Source: Clostridia bacterium (GTDB taxonomy: Bacteria; Bacillota; Clostridia; Christensenellales; CAG-314). Taken from it: 64,000 nt of DNA. The position numbers and the translations under genes are program-made. The notes under the pieces were generated by a model. That model worked only from the letters and a program-made list of their open reading frames with translations. It was not told the DNA's origin and did no database searches. The DNA lies in NCBI GenBank assembly GCA_900769665.1, contig CAAGHL010000054.1, positions 1 to 64,000 on the forward strand. Reading direction: 5' to 3'. Below are positions 25,217-33,795 of this stretch, in pieces (position 1 is the stretch's first letter; each line of letters starts with the position of its first letter).

Positions 25217-28027
25217 ATGAAAGAAATTATTGTAAAAAATGCAAAAGAAAACAACTTGAAAAGCGTCAGTGTGACAATTCCGCGTGACAAATTAGTAGTG
25301 TTTACGGGTTTGTCGGGTAGCGGAAAGTCGTCGCTTGCGTTTGACACCATATTTGCCGAGGGACAACGCCGTTACATGGAAAGTTTATCCAGTTACGCGC
25401 GGCAATTTTTGGGGCTGATGGAAAAACCCGACGTGGAAAGTATCGAAGGTTTGTCGCCTGCAATCAGTATCGACCAAAAGACAACGAGTTCCAACCCTCG
25501 TTCCACCGTGGGTACGGTGACGGAAATATACGACTACTTGCGTTTGTTGTTTGCCCGTGTAGGCGTGCCGTATTGTCCGCATTGCGGTCATGAAATAAAA
25601 AAGACGGGCGTTGACCAAATTTGCGACAAAATATTGCAATTGCCGATGGGGACGAAATTACAAATTCTTTCCCCTATTGTACGTGGCAGAAAGGGCGAGT
25701 TCGTCAAACAATTGGAACAGTTGAAAAAGCAAGGTTTCGTGCGTGTAATAGTTGACGGCAATCTATATACGTTGGACGAGGAAATCAAGCTGGAAAAGAA
25801 CATCAAACACAACATCAGCGTGGTGGTGGATCGTCTTGTCGTCAAGGAAGAAATGAACAGCCGTCTTGCCGAAAGCGTGGAAGCAGCCTTAAAACTGTCC
25901 GACGGACTTGTAGTGGTGTCGGCGGAAGGAACGGAAACGACCTACTCCGACAAGTTTGCTTGCCCCGAGTGCGGTTTTACAATCGAGGAAATGGAACCGC
26001 GTAGTTTTTCCTTCAATAGTCCGTTCGGTGCATGTCCCGAATGTTTGGGACTCGGTTTCAAGCAGGAGTTTGACGAAAAACTGATACTGCCCGACGACAG
26101 TAAAAGTCTGCATGAAGGCGCAGTGAGATTGCTCGGGTTTAACCTCGGTGCGGCAAGTTGGATGCGTATGCTTTTCGATGCGCTGTCGGAAAAGTACGGT
26201 TTCAGTTGCGATGTACCCGTAAGGGAGCTGTCAAAGCAAGCGTATCACACCATTATGTACGGAAACGGCGGCGAACAATTGACTTGCTACTTGGACAACG
26301 GGCGTAGTTTCAATGCAACATGGGAAGGTATCATACCCATGATGACTCGTCGGCATGCCGAAAGCAAAAGCGACTGGACGCGCGCCGAATACGAAAAATA
26401 CATGGTGGACAAGCCGTGCAGTAAGTGTCACGGAAAGCGTTTGAAAGACGAAATACTCGCCGTTAAGGTGGGCGGACTTAACATTTGGGAAGTCGGCGAG
26501 CTGTCGGTGGTTAAAGCGTTAGAGTTCTTCGACAATTTGCAGCTTGACGATACCCGTGCCAAAATTGCTTACCTTGTGTTGAAGGAAATCAAGGCTCGGC
26601 TGCGTTTTTTGGTGGACGTAGGCTTGGGCTACCTTACATTGAATCGCTCGGCAGGTTCGCTTAGCGGCGGAGAAGCGCAACGTATTCGCCTTGCCACGCA
26701 AATAGGTAGCGGTTTGACGGGCGTATTGTACATTTTGGACGAACCGAGTATCGGGTTGCATCAACGTGACAATGCCAAACTAATTGCGACGTTGACAAAG
26801 TTGCGTGATGTAGGGAACACTCTGATTGTGGTGGAACACGACGAAGACACGATACGCGCGGCGGATTTTGTAGTGGACGTAGGTCCGGGCGCGGGCGTAC
26901 ACGGCGGCGAAATAGTGTGTGCAGGCACGGTGCAGGACGTTATGAATTGTCCTCAAAGCATCACGGGCAAGTACTTGACGGGTGAATTGTCAATCCCTGT
27001 TCCGTCGGTGCGTCGTCAAGGCAACGGACACAACATCGTCGTTCATGGCGCGCGAAAAAACAACTTGAAAAACATCGACGTGACGATACCACTCGGTTGC
27101 ATGACGCTTATTACGGGCGTATCGGGAAGCGGCAAAAGCAGTCTTGTCAATGAGGTATTGTTGCCGTATTTGTCGGAAAAACTCAACCGTGCAAAGCCGT
27201 CCGAGGTTCAATGCGACGGGATAGACGGTGTAGAGTATCTTGACAAGGTTATAGCCATCGACCAAAGCGCAATCGGGCGCACGCCTCGTAGCAATCCTGC
27301 AACTTATACGGGCGTTTTCGGACTTATTCGCGATTTGTTTGCGAGTACGTTGGATGCCAAGGAAAGAGGATATACAAGCGGAAGATTCAGTTTCAACGTC
27401 AAGGGCGGCAGGTGCGAGCATTGCGACGGCGACGGAATACTGAAAATTGCCATGAACTTTTTGCCAGATGTGTATGTTCCGTGCGAGGTTTGCCATGGCG
27501 CACGATACAACCGCGAAACGCTTGCCGTCAAATACAAGGGCAAAAGTATCGCCGACGTATTGGACATGACCGTGGAAGAAGCGGTAGGGTTTTTTGAGAA
27601 TATATCGTCAATCAAAAACAAAATGCAAACGTTGTACGACGTGGGTTTGGGGTACATCAAGCTCGGTCAGTCGGCAACCACTTTGAGCGGCGGTGAGGCG
27701 CAACGCGTAAAACTTGCAACGGAACTAAGTAAGCGTAGTACGGGCAAAACGCTGTACATTCTCGACGAACCTACTACCGGATTGCATACGCATGACGTAG
27801 CCAAGTTGATTACTATTTTGCAACGACTCGTAGCCGCAGGTAATACCGTTGTGGTTATCGAACACAATCTTGACGTAATCAAAGTTGCCGACCACATCAT
27901 CGACCTCGGTCCGGAGGGCGGCGACGGCGGCGGAACAATCGTCGCAACCGGTACGCCGGAACAAATTGCCGCAGTAGAGGAAAGTTACACTGGACAGTTT
28001 CTGAAAAAGGTGCTTCACATCGATTGA
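25217..28027 (+). CDS. uvrA: excinuclease ABC subunit A
   Basis: A 936-residue DNA-damage sensor ATPase with two ABC modules. The first Walker A is GLSGSGKSS near residue 33 and the second GVSGSGKSS near 634. Signature motifs LSGGEAQRIRLA and LSGGEAQRVKLA are both intact. Zinc ligands appear as CPHC, CPEC...CPEC and CEHC...CEVC. Length is normal. The start lacks a Shine-Dalgarno sequence; the leader is A/C-rich with a strong hairpin 36 bp upstream. It works with UvrB encoded 520 bp upstream, but the gap is filled with repeats, so the two are probably separate transcripts. Confidence 0.96.
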   Translation: MKEIIVKNAKENNLKSVSVTIPRDKLVVFTGLSGSGKSSLAFDTIFAEGQRRYMESLSSYARQFLGLMEKPDVESIEGLSPAISIDQKTTSSNPRSTVGTVTEIYDYLRLLFARVGVPYCPHCGHEIKKTGVDQICDKILQLPMGTKLQILSPIVRGRKGEFVKQLEQLKKQGFVRVIVDGNLYTLDEEIKLEKNIKHNISVVVDRLVVKEEMNSRLAESVEAALKLSDGLVVVSAEGTETTYSDKFACPECGFTIEEMEPRSFSFNSPFGACPECLGLGFKQEFDEKLILPDDSKSLHEGAVRLLGFNLGAASWMRMLFDALSEKYGFSCDVPVRELSKQAYHTIMYGNGGEQLTCYLDNGRSFNATWEGIIPMMTRRHAESKSDWTRAEYEKYMVDKPCSKCHGKRLKDEILAVKVGGLNIWEVGELSVVKALEFFDNLQLDDTRAKIAYLVLKEIKARLRFLVDVGLGYLTLNRSAGSLSGGEAQRIRLATQIGSGLTGVLYILDEPSIGLHQRDNAKLIATLTKLRDVGNTLIVVEHDEDTIRAADFVVDVGPGAGVHGGEIVCAGTVQDVMNCPQSITGKYLTGELSIPVPSVRRQGNGHNIVVHGARKNNLKNIDVTIPLGCMTLITGVSGSGKSSLVNEVLLPYLSEKLNRAKPSEVQCDGIDGVEYLDKVIAIDQSAIGRTPRSNPATYTGVFGLIRDLFASTLDAKERGYTSGRFSFNVKGGRCEHCDGDGILKIAMNFLPDVYVPCEVCHGARYNRETLAVKYKGKSIADVLDMTVEEAVGFFENISSIKNKMQTLYDVGLGYIKLGQSATTLSGGEAQRVKLATELSKRSTGKTLYILDEPTTGLHTHDVAKLITILQRLVAAGNTVVVIEHNLDVIKVADHIIDLGPEGGDGGGTIVATGTPEQIAAVEESYTGQFLKKVLHID

Positions 28028-28053
28028 CCGTCAGCTGTGGTCAAAACGGCAAA

Positions 28054-28093
28054 TGTAAACAAAAAAGCAATACGTATGTAAAAATTTGCGACT
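28054..28093. promoter_or_regulatory. 40-bp ATACGTAT dyad element, copy 3
   Basis: TGTA 28054-28057, ATACGTAT 28070-28077, and GACT (consensus GACA) 28090-28093. It lies between uvrA and polA, 99 bp before the polA start. Confidence 0.6.
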
Positions 28094-28192
28094 CTCTTGA
28101 TGATTATACCACAATTACTACGCCCAATAGGACAATTTGGCAAGGGTATAGAGAGTTGTAAAACACTACAAATAAACAAGGGTAGGTGCAAT

Positions 28193-30724
28193 ATGAACAA
28201 CCAAAAACTAATGTTGATCGACGGCAACAGCGTGTTAAACAGAGCGTTTTTCGCGTTACCTCCGCTAAACGACAAAGACGGCAAAAACGTCAATGCGGTG
28301 TACGGTTTTGTCAATATTTTGTTGAAGATTATTTCCACTTACCAACCCGACAAACTTATCGTCGCTTTCGACAAACACGGTCACAATTTCCGAAAGGATA
28401 TTTACGCCGATTACAAGGCAACGCGCAAAAAGATGTCCGATGACCTTGCCGCGCAAGTGCCTGTTTTGCATGATTTGTTGAAACTCATGCAGGTGCAAAT
28501 AGTGGAAAAAGCAGGCGTGGAAGCAGACGATATTTTGGGTACGATAAGTCGTGCTTTCGACGGACACAGTTACATCGTGTCCGGAGATAAAGATATGTTG
28601 CAACTAATCACCGACAAAACGACGGTTTTGCTGACCAAGCGCGGCGTTACCGACGTGGACAGTGTGGATATTGACAACATTTCGGAAAAGTTCGGCATGC
28701 GCCCCTCGCAAGTGATAGATTACAAGGCATTGTGCGGCGATACTTCGGACAACATTCCCGGCGTAAAGGGCGTGGGTGAAAAAACGGCATTGGGATTGTT
28801 ACAAAAATACAACACATTGGACAACGTATACGACCATTTGTCCGAGCAGAAGGGTGCATTGCTTACAAAGTTGACTGAAGGGCGCGACGACGCCTACATG
28901 AGCCGAAAACTTGCAACCATAGTTACCGACGCCGACATACAATTCGATTTGGCTTACGACAAGTTGTATGTGGCGGATCAGACCGTGCTTAAACGTATGG
29001 AAGATTTGCAGTTTAAGAGTATAATCGGTCGCTTGCAGTTTAGTGAGGACAACCCCGTAAGTAAAGTGGAAGTGGCTACCGTCGAAGTTACCACGGCGGA
29101 AGGATTGGAACAAGCGGTGGGTAGTCTGGACGGAGCCGATTACATTGCTTTTCATGTCGACGGCAACAGCGTTTACCTTGCCGCAAGCGAAGAAACGCAA
29201 TATGCGGTAAGGATGTCCGACAGTTTTCTTGACGAACTGACGGAAGAGCATGTATTGGAGCGGCTTAAACCGTTGCTTGAAGGAAGCACGCCGAAAGCCA
29301 TATATGACTGGAAAACGCTTCGTCATCGGTTGGAAAATTACGACGTCGACATTGCTGCCGTGCGATACGACATTGCGATCATGCAATATCTTGTGGAATA
29401 TCGTTCGCACAAGGATTTGCAGTCGCTTTGTCATGCTTTCGACTACGATGATTTCGGCGCGGGCATATACGGTATTGCAAAAAAGTTAAACGGCAAACTT
29501 GCCGAAAACGGTGTAGAAAAGCTGTATTTCGACGTGGAATTGCCACTGTGTGACCTTCTGTATCGCATGGAAACGGAAGGCGTCAAGGTGGACTTGGAAT
29601 TGTTGCAAAAAATGTCGGTTGAAATGCGCAAACAAGCCGACGAGCTTGCGGAAAAAATATACGAGCTTGCAGGGGAACGCTTTAATATCAACAGCCCTAT
29701 GCAGCTTGCAAAAATATTGTACGAAAAACTCGGCTTGCCGCAAGGCAAAAAAACTCACAGGGGGTACGCTACGACCAACAGCGACGCAATGGAGTTTTTG
29801 TTGGACAAGCATCCTATCGCCACGGTAATACTGGACTACAGAAAGGTTACCAAGCTGTTGAGCTCTTACGTGGACGGACTTCGTCCGCTTGTACAAAACG
29901 GACTTGTGCATACGACGTACAACCAAACGCTTACAAGTACGGGACGGCTCAGTAGTAGTGATCCAAATCTTCAAAATATCCCCGTCCGCGACGAACTCGG
30001 CAAGGAAATACGCCGCATGTTTGTCAGCAAGCACGGTGTGTTTGTCGGTGCGGATTACAGTCAAATAGAATTGCGTCTTTTGGCGGCATTCTCCGGCGAC
30101 GAAAATTTGCTCGGCAGTTTCCGCCGCGGGGACGATATTCACCGCATGGTCGCTTCGGAACTACTCGGCATACCGCAGGAGTTGATTACACATGACCAAC
30201 GTCGTATGGCAAAAGCCGTCAATTTCGGCATCATATACGGCATAAGCGATTTCGGGCTTTCCCGCGATACGGGACTTACCGTAAAAAAGGCGCACGAATA
30301 TATCGACTTGTACTTCAAACGTTTTCCGAAAATCCAACAATATCTCGACGGTAGCGTCAAACAGGCTCGCGAAACGGGCTACGTGTATACCATTACGGGT
30401 AGACGTCGTCAAATACCGGAAATAAATTCAAGTAATTACAATTTGCGCAATTTCGGCGAACGCGCGGCAATGAACATGCCTTTGCAAGGCAGTGCCGCCG
30501 ACATAATGAAAATTGCCATGTTGCGTGTAGACGAAGCAATGAGAAAGCAAAATTTGCGTAGTAAAATCGTAATGCAAATTCACGACGAATTGATTGTGGA
30601 TTGCTACCCCGAGGAGGCGGAAACGGTCAAAGTAATCTTGAAGCGTGAGATGGAATCGGCAGTCGATATGGCTTGTCCGTTGACTGCGGACACCGAGGAG
30701 GGAAAAACGCTATATGAAGCATAA
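28193..30724 (+). CDS. polA: DNA polymerase I
   Basis: An 843-residue family A polymerase. The N-terminal 5'-3' exonuclease (about 1-290) has LIDGNSVLNRAFFAL, AGVEADDILGT and GDTSDNIPGVKGVG. The middle domain is a degenerate 3'-5' exonuclease: the Exo I region reads YIAFHVDGN without the D-x-E pair, so no proofreading is expected, as in other Firmicutes. The polymerase domain has DYSQIELRLLA (motif A), RRMAKAVNFGIIYG (motif B) and QIHDELIVD (motif C). ATG 28193 follows GGGTAGGTG. The stop overlaps coaE by 11 bp. Confidence 0.96.
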   Translation: MNNQKLMLIDGNSVLNRAFFALPPLNDKDGKNVNAVYGFVNILLKIISTYQPDKLIVAFDKHGHNFRKDIYADYKATRKKMSDDLAAQVPVLHDLLKLMQVQIVEKAGVEADDILGTISRAFDGHSYIVSGDKDMLQLITDKTTVLLTKRGVTDVDSVDIDNISEKFGMRPSQVIDYKALCGDTSDNIPGVKGVGEKTALGLLQKYNTLDNVYDHLSEQKGALLTKLTEGRDDAYMSRKLATIVTDADIQFDLAYDKLYVADQTVLKRMEDLQFKSIIGRLQFSEDNPVSKVEVATVEVTTAEGLEQAVGSLDGADYIAFHVDGNSVYLAASEETQYAVRMSDSFLDELTEEHVLERLKPLLEGSTPKAIYDWKTLRHRLENYDVDIAAVRYDIAIMQYLVEYRSHKDLQSLCHAFDYDDFGAGIYGIAKKLNGKLAENGVEKLYFDVELPLCDLLYRMETEGVKVDLELLQKMSVEMRKQADELAEKIYELAGERFNINSPMQLAKILYEKLGLPQGKKTHRGYATTNSDAMEFLLDKHPIATVILDYRKVTKLLSSYVDGLRPLVQNGLVHTTYNQTLTSTGRLSSSDPNLQNIPVRDELGKEIRRMFVSKHGVFVGADYSQIELRLLAAFSGDENLLGSFRRGDDIHRMVASELLGIPQELITHDQRRMAKAVNFGIIYGISDFGLSRDTGLTVKKAHEYIDLYFKRFPKIQQYLDGSVKQARETGYVYTITGRRRQIPEINSSNYNLRNFGERAAMNMPLQGSAADIMKIAMLRVDEAMRKQNLRSKIVMQIHDELIVDCYPEEAETVKVILKREMESAVDMACPLTADTEEGKTLYEA

Positions 30725-31307
30725 AGCGATTGCTATTTGCGGCTATATAGGTAGCGGAAAAAGTACGGTAGGCAATATTTTGCGCAATTGCGGCTGTGAA
30801 GTCATCGATTGCGACAAACTGGCAAGGCAAGTTGCAGATATGCCGTCTACCGTGGAAGCCGTGAGTGATTTGATGGGCGATGGTGCTGTCCTAAACGGCA
30901 AACTCAACCGCTCGTACATACGCAGTCGCATTTTTGACAACAATAAATTGCTTTCAAAATACAACAAGATTTTTACCGCCGCAATCAAGCAACAGTTGAC
31001 TATTGCAGTCAAAGAAGCCAACTCGCCTACGGTGTTTGTGGAAATTCCGCTGATCAACGCCTTCGATTACCCTTGGGACGAGGTGTGGCAAGTGGTTGCC
31101 GACGCTAAACTTTGTGTACAACGCGTTACTGCGCGCGACATAGTGGAAGCCGACAACGTGCTTGCTATTATGTCAAAGCAGTCCAAACCGAAACGAGTTA
31201 CAAGGACGATTGTCAACAACGGTACTTTGCAGCAGTTGCAAGAAGAAGTGTTATTGGCATTGAACACCGTCAAGGCAAAGTCGCCGTGTTGCAACATGGA
31301 ACAATAA
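30714..31307 (+). CDS. coaE: dephospho-CoA kinase
   Basis: A 197-residue P-loop kinase that phosphorylates dephospho-CoA in the last step of CoA synthesis. Walker A is GYIGSGKST at 10-18, followed by VIDCDKLARQV, the lid/LID arginines are in QRVTARD, and FVEIPLI is the family's strand. A C-terminal KSPCCNMEQ tail is unusual but short. Translation is coupled to polA through an 11-bp overlap, as in several Firmicutes where coaE follows polA or mutM. Confidence 0.88.
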   Translation: MKHKAIAICGYIGSGKSTVGNILRNCGCEVIDCDKLARQVADMPSTVEAVSDLMGDGAVLNGKLNRSYIRSRIFDNNKLLSKYNKIFTAAIKQQLTIAVKEANSPTVFVEIPLINAFDYPWDEVWQVVADAKLCVQRVTARDIVEADNVLAIMSKQSKPKRVTRTIVNNGTLQQLQEEVLLALNTVKAKSPCCNMEQ

Positions 31308-31455
31308 TAATTTTTTTGTTGTAGTATAACTCCGAACGTACTTGGCGGCAACAAAAATTTCGACGACGATTTTTGCCGAGACCGGCATGGCGTCGGTATA
31401 TCCGCAAAGCCTACGAAAAATGTGCGATTCGTCTTGTTGCGGTAGGCATAAACAG

Positions 31456-31484
31456 TTGACATTTGTCCGCAACGGTACTACAAT
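31456..31484 (+). promoter_or_regulatory. promoter of the antiporter gene
   Basis: A consensus TTGACA (31456-31461), 17 bp, TACAAT (31479-31484); leader about 65 nt. Confidence 0.75.
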
Positions 31485-31553
31485 GTGCGTGAAGAAATAT
31501 GAAATTTTGTACGAAGTCGCCGATGGTGTGACGACTCAAAAGAAGGTTTTACT

Positions 31554-32969
31554 ATGATTGACGCCTTATTGGCAATTGCAATAATGTTGTTGCTCGGACT
31601 ACTGTCCACGCGACTTATGAAGTTGATCGGTCTACCCAACGTAACGGGCTACCTGATTGTAGGCCTTATCATCGGTCCGTATGCGCTGGGGATAATATCG
31701 CAAGATGTTTACGACAGTATCGAGATTTTGTCGAGTATTGCGCTGGGATTTATCGGTTTCAGTATCGGTGTGGAGTTTAAGTTGTCGCATGTCAAGGAAA
31801 TCGGCGCAAAGGCAATTACTATCACCTTTTTCCAAGCATTGGCGGCAACGTTGTGCGTGGATATCGTGCTTGTGGCTACATCCTTTTTTACCGGTATGAA
31901 GACTTACGAGGCTATCATACTGGGCGCAATAGCTACGGCAACCGCACCTGCCGCTACGTTAATGGTTGTGCGCCAATATCGCGCAAAGGGTATCGTGACG
32001 GATACGTTGTTGCCCGTAGTTGCGCTTGACGACGCAATCGGTTTGGTAGTGTTTGCAATCAGCAACAGCATTGCATTGTCTCTTGCAAGCGGACAAGCCG
32101 TAACGGTAATGAATCTTATCGTAGTACCTATTGTGGAAATTTTGCTGTCACTCGTTGTCGGCGGTCTAATCGGGTTGTTGCTGTCGCTTGTGCCGCGCTT
32201 TTTCAAGTCGCGCGACAATCGACTTATCGCAACGGTGTTTGCCGTATTTTGCTGCTTGGGTATTTGTACGCTGTTCGAACGCTTGGAAAAAGCCTACAAT
32301 TTCCCCTTTACGCTGTCCGATCTGTTAGTGTGTATGATGGCAGGCGCGGTATTTGTCAACGTGCGTAGGGAAGCTTCTCAAATGATGGAAGGTACCGACC
32401 ATTGGACGCCGCCGATACTGATGTTGTTCTTTATCCTCAGCGGAGCGGAACTAAACGTTGCGACATTCTTTGGCAATTGGCAACTTGTTGTGTGTATTTT
32501 GCTGTATATATTTGCGCGTTGCTTGGGCAAGTACTTCGGCGCGCGTTTAGGCGCTACAATTACGCATGCGGATACCAATGTTCGCAAATACTTGGGTGTT
32601 ACGTTGTTTCCGCAAGCGGGCGTGGCAATCGGTATGGCTACCATGTGCAAGCAGGAGTTTACCAAGGCAGGCTATCCCGATGTCGGGACGGGGATAGTTA
32701 CCATTACAATGTGTGCGGTCATGGTGTACGAGCTTCTCGGACCTATTCTTACAAAGTGGGCACTCGGTCGTGCGGGAGAAATCGACGACAAATTGCTACA
32801 TCCCAAAAAATACAAACCCGCTGTTGTCGTTACGGGTGATGACGGAGTTGCCGTTACTCAATCGCAACAAACTTTACCTGCGGAAACCCCCTCGAATGCC
32901 GTTAATGAACAACCCGACAATCAGTCGACTACGGAAAGCGACAGCAAACAAGACGAACAAACAAAATAA
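31554..32969 (+). CDS. CPA2-family cation:proton antiporter (Kef/NapA-like)
   Basis: A 471-residue membrane protein with about 12 helices over residues 1-400. TGYLIVGLIIGPYALGII is the typical CPA2 first-helix signature, and VALDDAIGLVVFAI carries the paired Asp residues of the ion-binding site. The hydrophilic C-terminal 70 residues lack the TrkA-N (RCK) domain found in KefB/KefC, so regulation by NAD(H) through RCK is not expected; they are rich in Gln, Ser, Thr and Asp. It exchanges Na+ or K+ for protons; ion specificity is not evident. It has its own promoter upstream and a terminator downstream. Confidence 0.8.
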   Translation: MIDALLAIAIMLLLGLLSTRLMKLIGLPNVTGYLIVGLIIGPYALGIISQDVYDSIEILSSIALGFIGFSIGVEFKLSHVKEIGAKAITITFFQALAATLCVDIVLVATSFFTGMKTYEAIILGAIATATAPAATLMVVRQYRAKGIVTDTLLPVVALDDAIGLVVFAISNSIALSLASGQAVTVMNLIVVPIVEILLSLVVGGLIGLLLSLVPRFFKSRDNRLIATVFAVFCCLGICTLFERLEKAYNFPFTLSDLLVCMMAGAVFVNVRREASQMMEGTDHWTPPILMLFFILSGAELNVATFFGNWQLVVCILLYIFARCLGKYFGARLGATITHADTNVRKYLGVTLFPQAGVAIGMATMCKQEFTKAGYPDVGTGIVTITMCAVMVYELLGPILTKWALGRAGEIDDKLLHPKKYKPAVVVTGDDGVAVTQSQQTLPAETPSNAVNEQPDNQSTTESDSKQDEQTK

Positions 32970-32974
32970 ATCGT

Positions 32975-33019
32975 AACGACGTTTAACGTGTATTACTACG
33001 CACGCGAAACGTCGTTTTT
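32975..33019 (+). terminator. terminator after the antiporter gene
   Basis: AACGACGTTT pairs with AAACGTCGTT around an inner CGTG/CACG stem and ends in five T residues. Confidence 0.75.
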
Positions 33020-33072
33020 GCAAATAGACAAAGCTCGCTTGGTGTGTAAACGAGTAAAAAGAAGGAGAAACT

Positions 33073-33246
33073 ATGAAAAAGTCAACAATGTACGACCTCA
33101 TGCGGCAGTCGGAACTTATGGACGACGACGGAATGGACATAGAGGAAGCGCAACGTCAAGACGACCGCAGTAGTGCGGAAAAGTTTACGGAACAGTACAA
33201 GGATTTTTATACGGATATTAAGATTTCTATTCGCGAAGACTGGTAA
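33073..33246 (+). CDS. small acidic hypothetical protein, 57 residues
   Basis: A short frame starting MKKSTMYDLMRQSELMDDDG and ending ISIREDW, with a strong AGAAGGAG ribosome site five bases from the ATG. It is rich in Asp, Glu and Gln, has no membrane segment and no cysteines. It lies between the antiporter terminator and a structured repeat, with no other gene nearby. I do not recognise the family. The ribosome site and coding-like codon use support a real gene. Confidence 0.6.
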   Translation: MKKSTMYDLMRQSELMDDDGMDIEEAQRQDDRSSAEKFTEQYKDFYTDIKISIREDW

Positions 33247-33248
33247 CC

Positions 33249-33372
33249 AGCTCGGCAATACCCACCGAAAAACGCCCTGATGGCTCCCTCCAGTCGGAGC
33301 AAAAGTGTTGGCTTCGGCTCTTATTCTCAGCCGTGCCCTCCTTCCGAGGTTTTCGGATTGGGTACAGCCTCG
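33249..33372 (+). repeat. structured repeat, family R2, copy D
   Basis: The outer stem 33254-33271 pairs with 33350-33369. An inner GGAGC/GGCTC region and conserved CTCCCTCC and CCGAGG flanks match copy C (24721-24855). The stem sequences differ from copy C but pair within this copy. The following 33373-33550 has an AGTGTAG/CTACACT inverted repeat and no gene. Confidence 0.65.
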
Positions 33373-33554
33373 CCTCTTGGAGTAAAGCGGTCAAAGGCGT
33401 CGTAGTGTAGATGTTTGAAGCTGATGAAACTTTTTTCGCTTTGCCTGTTGCGCCCCTACGCACTACTCTACGCCCTACACTAGGGTTGGTGGAGTGTATA
33501 TGTGATGGTGGTGGTGGCTGTTACAAAAAATGCAAAAATATTTTTCTACAGCTA

Positions 33555-33583
33555 TTGTAATTTTACGCAATGTATGGTATAAT
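33555..33583 (+). promoter_or_regulatory. promoter of the nucleoside ABC transporter operon
   Basis: TTGTAA (33555-33560), 17 bp, TATAAT (33578-33583). The transcript would begin near 33590, leaving a leader of about 205 nt. Confidence 0.7.
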
Positions 33584-33589
33584 CGGTGA

Positions 33590-33795
33590 GTGCGATAGTG
33601 CGCACAGTATTTGGAGGGCAGGTTTTTCAGCTTTACGGAAGTTGCGACTTTCCCTTTTGTCATGTTTCGAGTACTCCCCTGTTGCGGCGGACGGTTTGCC
33701 GTGACTGACCAAGTAAGATAGCTACAGCCGCGTGGCGGCATTCAACCGATAACAACGGTAGAAACCGTGTTATAAAATATCTTTGGAGGAACCAT
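33590..33795 (+). promoter_or_regulatory. long structured leader of the nucleoside-binding lipoprotein mRNA
   Basis: About 205 nt between the predicted start site and the ATG, with several local hairpins: GGAAG/CTTTCC near 33652, GCGGC/GCCGC around 33695 and 33735, and ACGGT/ACCGT near 33760. It does not match the purine, PRPP, ZTP or other riboswitch consensus sequences I know. A regulatory RNA is possible but not shown. Confidence 0.4.

Noticed and set aside
33690..33730. ZTP riboswitch, because of CGTGACTGACC in the BMP leader
   Set aside because: Only this short match is present; the conserved downstream CCG-CTGGGC segment and pseudoknot partner are missing.
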